A stretch of 41,684 bases of DNA from Oscillospiraceae bacterium (GTDB lineage: Bacteria > Bacillota > Clostridia > Oscillospirales > Oscillospiraceae), in NCBI GenBank assembly GCA_017415775.1, contig JAFQFC010000038.1, positions 1 to 41,684 on the forward strand. Reading direction: 5' to 3'. The first letter of the stretch is position 1, and every line of letters begins with the position of its first letter. The notes under the pieces are model-generated. The model was not told where the DNA came from. It searched no databases and was given only the letters and a program-made list of their open reading frames with translations. Below are positions 22,780 through 30,245 of this stretch, piece after piece. Both the position numbers and the translations under genes were made by a program.

Positions 22780-23757
22780 TCAAACATTGTCCCAAGGGGA
22801 CCGCTCTGCACTATTCCGTGGAGGTGCATAGTCTGGGTGTGCTGCCGTGGGTGCCCGATCGGCATATGCGGCCTCCCGCTTGAGGCGGCGGTCCCGCAGC
22901 AGGATGAAGGCGGCGATCAGCAGTACGGCGACCGCCAGCAGCACAGCGCCGCCGATGAGCATGGCGCTGCCTGCCTGACGCAGCACCGGGGTGAAAATGT
23001 TGGGGACGCCCATCCCCTGTGAAAGGGCCTGCGACAGCTGTGCGCTCTTGATGGATACAGCGATGCCCAGCACCGGCAGCGCTGCCAGAGCGGTGTCAAT
23101 GCCCAGCCACAGGAATCCCTCCTGATGGGGCCAGCGGCACAGGAAAATGAGGAAGGCCAGCACCAACGCAGCGATCAGCAAGGCGGTGGTCACAAGAGGG
23201 CCGGCCAGCAGCGCCAGCGCAGGTCCGTATTCCGTTTGCAGATCGGCCTGCATATCCAAAAATGTGCCGGTCAGCTCCGCTTCCAGTCCGGCGGTATCGG
23301 CCAGCAGCTGGTCGACCACCAATCCCGCCTCCTCTACAGTCAAGGCTTCTCCTTCGGACTGCGCCAGCAGCGCAAAGATCTCCGCCAGCTCCTGTCGATG
23401 CTGGGTGCCGATCCGCTGCAGCGTTTCGGCGGTCAGCGCTGTGGAAACAAACCTGCCCTGCGCCACCTGACAGAGGTCCTGCCCCAGAAGGGGTGCGATC
23501 TCCCGCAGTGCGGCAGAATCAGCAACGGCCTGCGCCAGAGCGGGGTCGAGGCCCTCGGCGGTGATGTTGGAAGCATCGACCTGGAAATCCGTTTCCTGCA
23601 GTTCGTCCACGACTTCGGAAACCACCTGCTCCAGAAACTCCGGCTCCAGCAGGGCGGACACGCCTTCCCACACGGGAACAGCGATCAGCGTGGGGATCAG
23701 CGCAAACGAGAAGAGTACGGCAAGAATAATGCCAAAAACATTCAGAGCTTTTTTCAA
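22780..23757 (-). CDS. Membrane protein of unknown function
   Basis: 325 aa. There is one N-terminal membrane segment (about 6-28), then a helical, acidic domain of about 150 residues expected outside the cell (30-180), and three further segments (about 182-206, 217-236 and 262-287). A basic tail ends with Pro-rich sequence. I recognise no domain. The only start that fits is TTG at 23757 (MKKALNVFG): a GGGGGAAG ribosome binding site lies about 6 bases upstream, and no ATG occurs in the signal region. It has its own promoter (23785-23813), divergent from the amidotransferase gene. The topology suggests an envelope sensor or assembly factor, but this is only a guess. Confidence 0.8.
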   Translation of the reverse strand: MKKALNVFGIILAVLFSFALIPTLIAVPVWEGVSALLEPEFLEQVVSEVVDELQETDFQVDASNITAEGLDPALAQAVADSAALREIAPLLGQDLCQVAQGRFVSTALTAETLQRIGTQHRQELAEIFALLAQSEGEALTVEEAGLVVDQLLADTAGLEAELTGTFLDMQADLQTEYGPALALLAGPLVTTALLIAALVLAFLIFLCRWPHQEGFLWLGIDTALAALPVLGIAVSIKSAQLSQALSQGMGVPNIFTPVLRQAGSAMLIGGAVLLAVAVLLIAAFILLRDRRLKREAAYADRAPTAAHPDYAPPRNSAERSPWDNV

Positions 23758-23784
23758 AAAACTTCCCCCTTTCCATGTGACATC

Positions 23785-23813
23785 AGCATACTATATTTTG
23801 GCCGCCTTGACAA
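23785..23813 (-). promoter_or_regulatory. Promoter of the leftward membrane protein gene
   Basis: Reverse strand: -35 TTGTCA (23813-23808), 17-base spacer, -10 TATGCT (23790-23785). Confidence 0.6.
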
Positions 23814-23818
23814 GCGCC

Positions 23819-23847
23819 TTGCGCCGGGGAGACGATTGTGCTACCAT
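23819..23847 (+). promoter_or_regulatory. Promoter of the amidotransferase gene
   Basis: -35 TTGCGC (23819-23824), 17-base spacer ending in TGC, -10 TACCAT (23842-23847), extended -10. The -35 lies 5 bases from the divergent promoter's -35. Confidence 0.5.
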
Positions 23848-23870
23848 GACAGGGAAAGGATGTGGCGTCT

Positions 23871-24575
23871 ATGAAGGGGAACCGCCCGCTGATTTGCATT
23901 TCTGCCGATATCAAGCCCATGGAAAGTGATTTGCGCCGTTACGACAGCGAGCTGCACGATACCTACTCCAATGCGGTGTACTGCGCCGGCGGCTTGCCGA
24001 TCCCCACGTGTGCCGTGGGTGCGGAGGAACTGGCAGAGCTGTGCGACGGTCTGCTGCTCTCCGGCGGTGCGGATCTGGACCCGTGTTATTATGGCGAGGA
24101 GATCCTGAACGATACCGTTAAAATCCGTCCGGAGCGGGATGCGTTTGAACTGGCGCTGTTCCGTGCCTTCTATGATGCGGGTAAGCCCATCTTCGGTATC
24201 TGCCGCGGCTGCCAGCTCATCAACGTGGCCTTGGGCGGCACTTTGTATCAGGATCTGGCGGTGCAGAAAGGGCTGAACCACTCGGATCCGGCGCTGCGCC
24301 ATGAGGTTTACACGCAGAAGGATTCTCTGCTGTACCGCCTGTTTGGTGAGCGCTTTCTGACCAACTCCACCCACCACCAGTCGGTGAAGCGGTCGGCAGA
24401 CGGCTTGCGCATTACCGCCCGCTCATCGGAGGGCATCGTGGAGGCGTTGGAACACGAATCCCGGCCCGTTTTTGCCACCCAGTTCCACCCGGAGCGGCTG
24501 ACGGGCATCCTCTGGGATGACCGCACCCCGGATTTCCTGCCGCTGTTTACGCATTTTATATCCCTTTGTAAATGA
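23871..24575 (+). CDS. Gamma-glutamyl-gamma-aminobutyrate hydrolase-like class I amidotransferase
   Basis: 234 aa, PuuD/peptidase C26 family. The catalytic triad is Cys111 in the nucleophile elbow GICRGCQ with His207 and Glu209 in QFHPE. Other family blocks are DGLLLSGGADLDP and NSTHHQSVK. In E. coli PuuD cleaves gamma-glutamyl-GABA in putrescine breakdown, but related proteins hydrolyse other gamma-glutamyl compounds, and no polyamine genes are near. I chose ATG 23871, 10 bases after AAAGGA; the in-frame GTG at 23862 is too close to it. The stop codon lies next to a terminator shared with rluD. Confidence 0.9.
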   Translation: MKGNRPLICISADIKPMESDLRRYDSELHDTYSNAVYCAGGLPIPTCAVGAEELAELCDGLLLSGGADLDPCYYGEEILNDTVKIRPERDAFELALFRAFYDAGKPIFGICRGCQLINVALGGTLYQDLAVQKGLNHSDPALRHEVYTQKDSLLYRLFGERFLTNSTHHQSVKRSADGLRITARSSEGIVEALEHESRPVFATQFHPERLTGILWDDRTPDFLPLFTHFISLCK

Positions 24576-24605
24576 AGAAAAGCACCCGTCAAGGGTGCTT
24601 TTCTT
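24575..24605. terminator. Bidirectional terminator overlapping both stop codons
   Basis: Perfect 13-bp stem (24575-24587 with 24593-24605), loop GTCAA. It touches the amidotransferase stop (24573-24575) on one side and the rluD stop (24606-24604) on the other. Confidence 0.9.
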
Positions 24606-25518
24606 ACTTTTGCAGCTTTTTCAGATATCTTTCAAATTCCTCCGGCAGGCCGCAGGAAAGCTCCACCGCCTCGCCGGTGCGGGGATGGATGAACCGCAGG
24701 CCTACGGCGTGGAGGCATTGGCCGGTGAGACCGGGAACGGGCTTCTTGGCGCCGTACACCGTGTCGCCCAGAATAGGGTGGCCGATGTGGGCCATGTGGA
24801 CACGGATCTGATGGGTACGCCCCGTTTCCAGACGGCAGCGCACATGGGTGACGCCGCTGTAGCGGGCGATGACCTCCCAGTGGGTGATGGCGTGACGGCT
24901 GTTGTGGGGCGTCACGGCCATCTTCTTGCGGTCGGTGTGGTGCCGGCCGATGGGGGCGTCCACCGTGCCGCTGTCCTGGCGGAGCTTGCCCACCACCAGA
25001 CACTCGTACGTCCGGGCAAGGGTGTGGTCAGCCAGCTGGGCAGCAAGACCCAGATGGGCGGCGTCATTCTTGGCGGCGATGATGAGACCGCTGGTGTCCC
25101 GGTCGATGCGGTGTACGATGCCGGGCCGCTTTTCTCCGCCTATGCCGGAGAGAGAGTCTCCGCAGTGGTGCAGCAGGGCGTTCACCAGCGTGCCGTCGGG
25201 ATGGCCCGGGGCAGGATGGACCACAAGGCCGGTAGGCTTGTTGACCACGATCACGTCCTCATCTTCATACACCACGTCCAGGGCGATGTCCTGTGCCGCC
25301 ACTTCCGTCTCCGCTGCCTCGGGCAGGGTGACGAACACCGTTTCGCTGCCCGTCATGCGGTAGCTCTTGCCGGGAGCCTTGCCGTTGCAGACCACGCAGC
25401 CGCTTTCCAGCAGCCGGGCCGCAGCGCTGCGGCTGATACCTTCCAGCTGCGATGCCAGAAAACTGTCGAGGCGCTGGCCGGCGTCTTCAGTTGTCGCCTG
25501 CAGGATCTTCGGTTCCAT
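24604..25518 (-). CDS. rluD: RluD-type 23S rRNA pseudouridine synthase
   Basis: 304 aa RluA/RluD-family enzyme that isomerises uridines in large-subunit rRNA. An N-terminal S4 RNA-binding domain (RLDSFLASQLEGISRSAAARLL region) leads to the catalytic domain with HRIDRDTSG, catalytic Asp139. VVNKPTGLVVHP and ETGRTHQIRVHMAHIGHPILGD are other family signatures. I chose ATG 25518, 8 bases from AAGGAG; GTG at 25524 sits only one base after it. It overlaps the end of lspA by 32 bases; this lspA-rluD order is common in Firmicutes. Which uridines it modifies cannot be told from sequence, so the symbol is by family. Confidence 0.92.
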   Translation of the reverse strand: MEPKILQATTEDAGQRLDSFLASQLEGISRSAAARLLESGCVVCNGKAPGKSYRMTGSETVFVTLPEAAETEVAAQDIALDVVYEDEDVIVVNKPTGLVVHPAPGHPDGTLVNALLHHCGDSLSGIGGEKRPGIVHRIDRDTSGLIIAAKNDAAHLGLAAQLADHTLARTYECLVVGKLRQDSGTVDAPIGRHHTDRKKMAVTPHNSRHAITHWEVIARYSGVTHVRCRLETGRTHQIRVHMAHIGHPILGDTVYGAKKPVPGLTGQCLHAVGLRFIHPRTGEAVELSCGLPEEFERYLKKLQK

Positions 25519-25987
25519 CGGCACTCTCCTTTTTGGGTGCGTCGTACTTTTCGTATAGCCACAGGTAGTAGATGCTGCCTAAAATGGTGCCCACCACCAC
25601 GAAACAGTCGGCCAGATTGAAAATGGGATAATCAAACAGCAGCAGGTCGAACATATCCACCACGTAGCCCAGCATAATGCGGTCGATCATGTTGCCGATG
25701 CCGCCGCCCAGGATCAGCACGCAGGCGATGACGCCCAGCGGATGGCGCACGATCTTCCTGAACAACACCACCGCCACGGCGATGAGCAGCACAGAGGTCA
25801 TGGCCACCAGCAGCATTGTTTTGCCCGAAAGGCTGGACCATGCGGCGCCGTAGTTGTGCAGCCGCTGCAGCTGCATGATGTGGGGGATGAAGGGGACAGA
25901 TTCGCCCACCGCCAGATGGGTGACGGTCCAGTACTTGAGCCACTGGTCGGCGGCGATGGTCAATACAAAAAGAAATGCGTACAGCAT
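25487..25987 (-). CDS. lspA: Lipoprotein signal peptidase (signal peptidase II)
   Basis: 166 aa, four membrane segments. It removes the signal peptide from diacylglyceryl-modified prolipoproteins, such as the lipoprotein encoded at 7802. The two catalytic aspartates are Asp102 in GNMIDR and Asp127 in FNLADCF; RLHNYGAAWS is the usual NxGAAF-like block. I chose ATG 25987 (GAAAGGAA upstream); the frame extends to 26065 but that part is charged and not membrane-like. It forms an operon with rluD through a 32-base overlap. The last 25 residues are a polar tail. Confidence 0.95.
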   Translation of the reverse strand: MLYAFLFVLTIAADQWLKYWTVTHLAVGESVPFIPHIMQLQRLHNYGAAWSSLSGKTMLLVAMTSVLLIAVAVVLFRKIVRHPLGVIACVLILGGGIGNMIDRIMLGYVVDMFDLLLFDYPIFNLADCFVVVGTILGSIYYLWLYEKYDAPKKESADGTEDPAGDN

Positions 25988-26017
25988 GAAAGCGTTCCTT
26001 TCGGTGCGTTTTTTCTT

Positions 26018-26046
26018 ATCATAGCGCAAATGCCCCGGTTTTGCAA
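26018..26046 (-). promoter_or_regulatory. Promoter of lspA-rluD
   Basis: Reverse strand: -35 TTGCAA (26046-26041), 17-base spacer, -10 TATGAT (26023-26018). Confidence 0.7.
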
Positions 26047-26082
26047 CCATCCCTTTTCGACGCAAAAATTCCCCATCCTTTC

Positions 26083-26111
26083 TTGTGTGCTGTCGCTGTT
26101 TGTGCTATAAT
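26083..26111 (+). promoter_or_regulatory. Promoter of the miaB-divIVA operon
   Basis: -35 TTGTGT (26083-26088), 17-base spacer ending in TGC, consensus -10 TATAAT (26106-26111), extended -10. It leaves a leader of about 54 bases. This is the only promoter I recognise before the nine-gene run ending at 36627. Confidence 0.75.
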
Positions 26112-26171
26112 ACATTAGTTAAAGTAGATTACTATCGCCTTTTTTCGAAACGGGCGGTTTGGAGGTCAATT

Positions 26172-27584
26172 TTGGATAGAAAACTGGTGGTGCTGGACGA
26201 GACACAGATGTCCCGTCAGCGTGATTTTGAACAGAAGATTCGTGCCATCCACGAGAGCCGGGGCGTCACGCCCAAGGCACTGGTGGACACCTTCGGCTGC
26301 CAGCAGAACGTGGCCGACAGTCAGAATATCATGGGCATGCTGCGTGCCATGGGCTGCGAGCTGACCGACGAGGTCAAGGAAGCTGACATCGTGGTGCTCA
26401 ATACCTGTGCCATCCGTGACCACGCCGAAAAGCGGGTCTACGGCACCCTGGGCGCCCTGACCCACACCAAGAAAGCCAACCCCGGGCAGATCATCTGCCT
26501 GTGCGGCTGCATGGCCCAGCGCAGCGAGGTAGCCGAGAAGGTCCGCAAGTCCTATCGCCATGTGGATCTGGTCTTCGGCCCCCAGGCCATGTGGAAGTTC
26601 CCGGAGCTTCTCCATCAGGTCTATACCCGCCGCGGCCGGGTCTTCAGCGTGGAGGACGAACATGGTCACATCGCCGAAGGCATGCCCGTGGTCCGGGAAG
26701 GCGGCATCCGTGCGTGGGTGTCCATCATGTATGGCTGCAACAACTTCTGCTCCTACTGCATCGTCCCCTATGTCCGGGGCCGGGAACGCAGCCGCGATCC
26801 CGAGCGCATTTTGGAAGAGGTGCGTGAGCTGGCCGCTGCCGGTTATAAGGAGATCACCCTGCTGGGTCAGAACGTCAACTCTTACGGCAAGGATCTGGGC
26901 ACCGGTTATAACTTCGCCGCTCTGCTGCGGGACATCGATAAGATCGAGGGCGACTACCTGATCCGCTTCATGTCCTCCCAGCCCAAGGACGTCACCCATG
27001 AGTTGTTTGACGCCATGGCCGAGTGTAAGCATGTGGCCAAGCAGCTGCACCTGCCGGTGCAGTCCGGCTGTGACCGGGTGCTGCGTGCCATGAACCGCCC
27101 CTACAACAAGGAAAAATATCTGGAACTCATCACCTATGCCCGCAAGGTCATGCCGGAGCTGGTGCTGACCAGCGATGTCATCATCGGCTTCCCCGGTGAA
27201 ACGGAAGCCGAGGCCATGGAAACGGTGGAGCTGGTGCGTCAGGTGGAATTCGACGCCCTCTTTACCTTCATTTTCTCCCCCCGCCCCGGTACACCGGCGG
27301 CCAAGATGGAAGACCCCGTTCCCCGTGCCGAGAAGCAGGTGTGGTTTGACCGCCTGTGTGACGCCCAGAACGAGATTTCTGCCCGACTCCACGCCGAATA
27401 CGTGGGCCGTACGGTCCGTGCGCTGGTGGACGGCGAAACGGACGATGCACGCTGGCCCCTGTCTGCCCGCACGGCCGGCGGCCGTCTGGTGCATCTGGTG
27501 GGCGACAAGAGCGCCCTTGGCACGTATCAGGACGTGAAGATCACCGACAGCAACACCTGGGCTCTCTTTGGAGAGATCCTTTGA
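26172..27584 (+). CDS. miaB: tRNA-2-methylthio-N6-dimethylallyladenosine synthase MiaB
   Basis: 470 aa radical SAM methylthiotransferase that adds the 2-methylthio group to i6A37 of tRNAs. The N-terminal UPF0004 domain has cluster-binding Cys43 (TFGCQQN), Cys79 (NTCAIR) and Cys113 (CGCMAQ). The radical SAM motif CNNFCSYC gives Cys189, Cys193 and Cys196. The QNVNSYG, SSQPKDVT and DVIIGFPGETEAEA blocks follow, and a C-terminal TRAM domain ends the protein. I chose a TTG start at 26172: GGAGG lies 6 bases upstream and no ATG fits. MiaA, which makes its substrate, is encoded in the same operon. The MTTase subtype (MiaB rather than MtaB) is supported by the neighbours. Confidence 0.95.
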   Translation: MDRKLVVLDETQMSRQRDFEQKIRAIHESRGVTPKALVDTFGCQQNVADSQNIMGMLRAMGCELTDEVKEADIVVLNTCAIRDHAEKRVYGTLGALTHTKKANPGQIICLCGCMAQRSEVAEKVRKSYRHVDLVFGPQAMWKFPELLHQVYTRRGRVFSVEDEHGHIAEGMPVVREGGIRAWVSIMYGCNNFCSYCIVPYVRGRERSRDPERILEEVRELAAAGYKEITLLGQNVNSYGKDLGTGYNFAALLRDIDKIEGDYLIRFMSSQPKDVTHELFDAMAECKHVAKQLHLPVQSGCDRVLRAMNRPYNKEKYLELITYARKVMPELVLTSDVIIGFPGETEAEAMETVELVRQVEFDALFTFIFSPRPGTPAAKMEDPVPRAEKQVWFDRLCDAQNEISARLHAEYVGRTVRALVDGETDDARWPLSARTAGGRLVHLVGDKSALGTYQDVKITDSNTWALFGEIL

Positions 27585-27615
27585 CTTTGAACCACACTTT
27601 TGAGGAGGTAGTACA

Positions 27616-30216
27616 ATGGCAGAGCTGACCCCCATGATGCGCCAGTATCTGGAGATCAAGGAACAGAATCAGGACTCCATCCTCTTCTTCCGACTGGGCG
27701 ATTTTTACGAAATGTTCGGTGCCGACGCCCGCACCGCCTCCCGGGAACTGGATCTGACCCTCACCAGCCGGGACAAGGATAAGACCAAGTCCGCCGAGGA
27801 GCGCATCCCCATGTGCGGCATTCCTTACCACGCCAGCGACGCCTACATCGCCCGGCTCATCGCCAAGGGCTACAAGGTGGCCATCTGTGAGCAGACGGAA
27901 GATCCCGCCACCGCCAAGGGGCTGGTCAAGCGTGATATTATCCGTGTCATCACCCCCGGCACGGTCATCGATTCTGCCTGCCTCGAGGAAGGCCGCAGCA
28001 ATTTCTGCGCCGCCATCTATCTCGATGACGACAATGCCGCCCTCTGCGCCTGCGATATTTCCACCGGCCAGACCCACGCCACCGCCTTTTCCGGCCCGGA
28101 TCGGGTGGACCACCTGCTCAACGAGCTGAGCCGGTTCTCTCCTGCCGAGGCTGTGGTCAACGAGGGTGCGTATTTTGAAGAGCGGCTTCTTTCCGCCCTG
28201 CGGGACAAGCTGCGCTGTTATGTGGAAAAGCTGCCTGCCGCCCGCTTTAAGATGGAGGAGGCCGAGAAGGCCATCCGGGCCCAGTTCGGTGAGGAGGGCT
28301 TTGCTGTCCTGCCCCGCAATAACGGTGCCGCCGCCCTGGCGCTGGGCGCTCTGCTGGGTTATCTCCACGAGACCCAGAAGACGGACCTGAGCCACATCGA
28401 CACCCTGGATTACTACGAGCAGGGCCGCTTTATGGAGCTGGACCTGACCGCCCGCCGCAATCTGGAACTGACGGAGACGCTGCGCGGCAAGGAAAAGAAG
28501 GGCAGCCTCCTGTGGGTGCTGGACAAGACCAAGACCGCCATGGGCGCCCGCTGTATGCGCTCGTGGCTGGAGCGTCCTTTGCTGAATGTCAACGAAATCA
28601 ACCGCCGCAGCGCCGCCGTCACGGCGCTGGTGGACAATCTGATGGCCCGGGAGGAGCTGATCCTGGCCCTCACCGGCATCGGCGATATGGAGCGGCTCAT
28701 GGGCCGCATCGTCTACGGCAGCGCCGGCGGACGGGACCTGATGGCCCTGTGCCGTGCCATGGAGAAGCTGCCGACGGTAAAGCAGCAGCTTGCCGCCTTC
28801 CCTAAGGGCCGCCTGCATGCCCTGTATGAAGAGCTGGACACCCTGGAAGATCTGGCCGCCCTCATTGCCCGTACGCTGGTGGATGAGCCGCCCTTCTCCG
28901 TCCGGGAAGGTGAGCTGATCCGTGACGGTTTCGACGCCGAGGTGGACCGCCTGCGTGCCATCCTCCACGGCGGCAAGGGCATCATTGCCTCCATGGAGGC
29001 TCAGGAGAAGGAGCGCACCGGCATCCGTACCCTGAAGATCGGCTATAACAAAGTCTTTGGCTACTACATCGAGGTGTCCAACTCCTTCAAGGAGCTGGTG
29101 CCGGAAACCTATATCCGCAAGCAGACCCTGGTCAACGGCGAGCGCTTCATCACCCAGGAGCTGAAGGATCTGGAACACGATATCCTCTCCGCTGCCGACC
29201 GTGTCAGTGCGCTGGAGTACGACCTCTTCACCCGCCTGCGTCTGGAGATCGCCGCTGCCGTCAGCCGTGTGCAGCAGACCGCCGCCGCCGTGGCAGAGCT
29301 GGACTGCCTGTGCTCTCTGGCCGCTGTGGCGGTGAAGAACAACTATTGCTGCCCGGTGGTGGATGACTCCGATGTCATCGAGATCCACGCCGGCCGCCAC
29401 CCGGTGGTGGAGCGGATGCGCAGCGACAGCCTCTTCGTTCCCAACGATACTTACATGGGCAAGAACGAGGACCGTGCCGCCATCATCACCGGCCCCAATA
29501 TGGCCGGTAAGTCCACCTATATGCGTCAGGTGGCCCTCATCGTGCTGATGGCCCAGATCGGCTCCTTCGTGCCTGCCAAATCCGCCCATCTGGGCGTGGT
29601 GGACCGCATTTTCACCCGCATCGGCGCCTCCGACGACCTGAGTGCTGGTCAGTCCACCTTCATGGTGGAGATGACGGAGGTCAGCGATATCCTTCGTGCC
29701 GCCACCGATAAGAGCCTGCTGATCCTCGATGAGATCGGCCGAGGCACGTCCACCTTCGACGGCATGTCCATTGCCCGTGCGGTGCTGGAATACTGCGCCG
29801 ACCCCAAGAAGCTGGGTGCCAAGACCCTCTTTGCCACCCACTACCACGAGCTGACCGATATGGAAGGCCAGCTGCGTGGTGTGAAAAATTACAATATCGC
29901 CGTGCGCACCCGGGGCGAGGAGATCATCTTCCTGCGCAAGATCATCCCCGGCGGCGCCGACCGCAGCTACGGTATCGAGGTGGCCCGTCTGGCCGGCTTG
30001 CCCGATACGGTGATCGGCCGTGCCAAGAAGATCCTCCGTGAGCTGGAGGAGGAAGCCGGCCGTCCCGCTCCCGTTGCGGCGGAAGAGGATCAGGTGTCCT
30101 TCGCCGCCATGGGCGAAGCGGAGGCCATCGACGCCCTGCGCCGTGCGCAGGTGGACAGCATGAGTCCGCTGGAAGCGCTGAACCTGCTGTACGAGCTGAA
30201 ACAGAAGCTGAAATAA
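27616..30216 (+). CDS. mutS: DNA mismatch repair protein MutS
   Basis: 866 aa, normal MutS1 length. It recognises mispairs and small loops as a dimer. The mismatch-binding FYE motif is at residues 30-32 (RLGDFYEMFG). The connector, lever and clamp domains follow. The ABC ATPase has Walker A GPNMAGKST (626-634), the signature SAGQSTFMVEM and Walker B LLILDEIGRGTS, then THYHEL. The C-terminus has the short helix-turn-helix tail of the family. It starts 31 bases after miaB (GAGGAGG ribosome binding site) and lies 29 bases before mutL, so the two act together and are co-expressed. Confidence 0.97.
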   Translation: MAELTPMMRQYLEIKEQNQDSILFFRLGDFYEMFGADARTASRELDLTLTSRDKDKTKSAEERIPMCGIPYHASDAYIARLIAKGYKVAICEQTEDPATAKGLVKRDIIRVITPGTVIDSACLEEGRSNFCAAIYLDDDNAALCACDISTGQTHATAFSGPDRVDHLLNELSRFSPAEAVVNEGAYFEERLLSALRDKLRCYVEKLPAARFKMEEAEKAIRAQFGEEGFAVLPRNNGAAALALGALLGYLHETQKTDLSHIDTLDYYEQGRFMELDLTARRNLELTETLRGKEKKGSLLWVLDKTKTAMGARCMRSWLERPLLNVNEINRRSAAVTALVDNLMAREELILALTGIGDMERLMGRIVYGSAGGRDLMALCRAMEKLPTVKQQLAAFPKGRLHALYEELDTLEDLAALIARTLVDEPPFSVREGELIRDGFDAEVDRLRAILHGGKGIIASMEAQEKERTGIRTLKIGYNKVFGYYIEVSNSFKELVPETYIRKQTLVNGERFITQELKDLEHDILSAADRVSALEYDLFTRLRLEIAAAVSRVQQTAAAVAELDCLCSLAAVAVKNNYCCPVVDDSDVIEIHAGRHPVVERMRSDSLFVPNDTYMGKNEDRAAIITGPNMAGKSTYMRQVALIVLMAQIGSFVPAKSAHLGVVDRIFTRIGASDDLSAGQSTFMVEMTEVSDILRAATDKSLLILDEIGRGTSTFDGMSIARAVLEYCADPKKLGAKTLFATHYHELTDMEGQLRGVKNYNIAVRTRGEEIIFLRKIIPGGADRSYGIEVARLAGLPDTVIGRAKKILRELEEEAGRPAPVAAEEDQVSFAAMGEAEAIDALRRAQVDSMSPLEALNLLYELKQKLK

Positions 30217-30245
30217 GCATTTTCCCATGAAAGGAGGCCCGAGAA

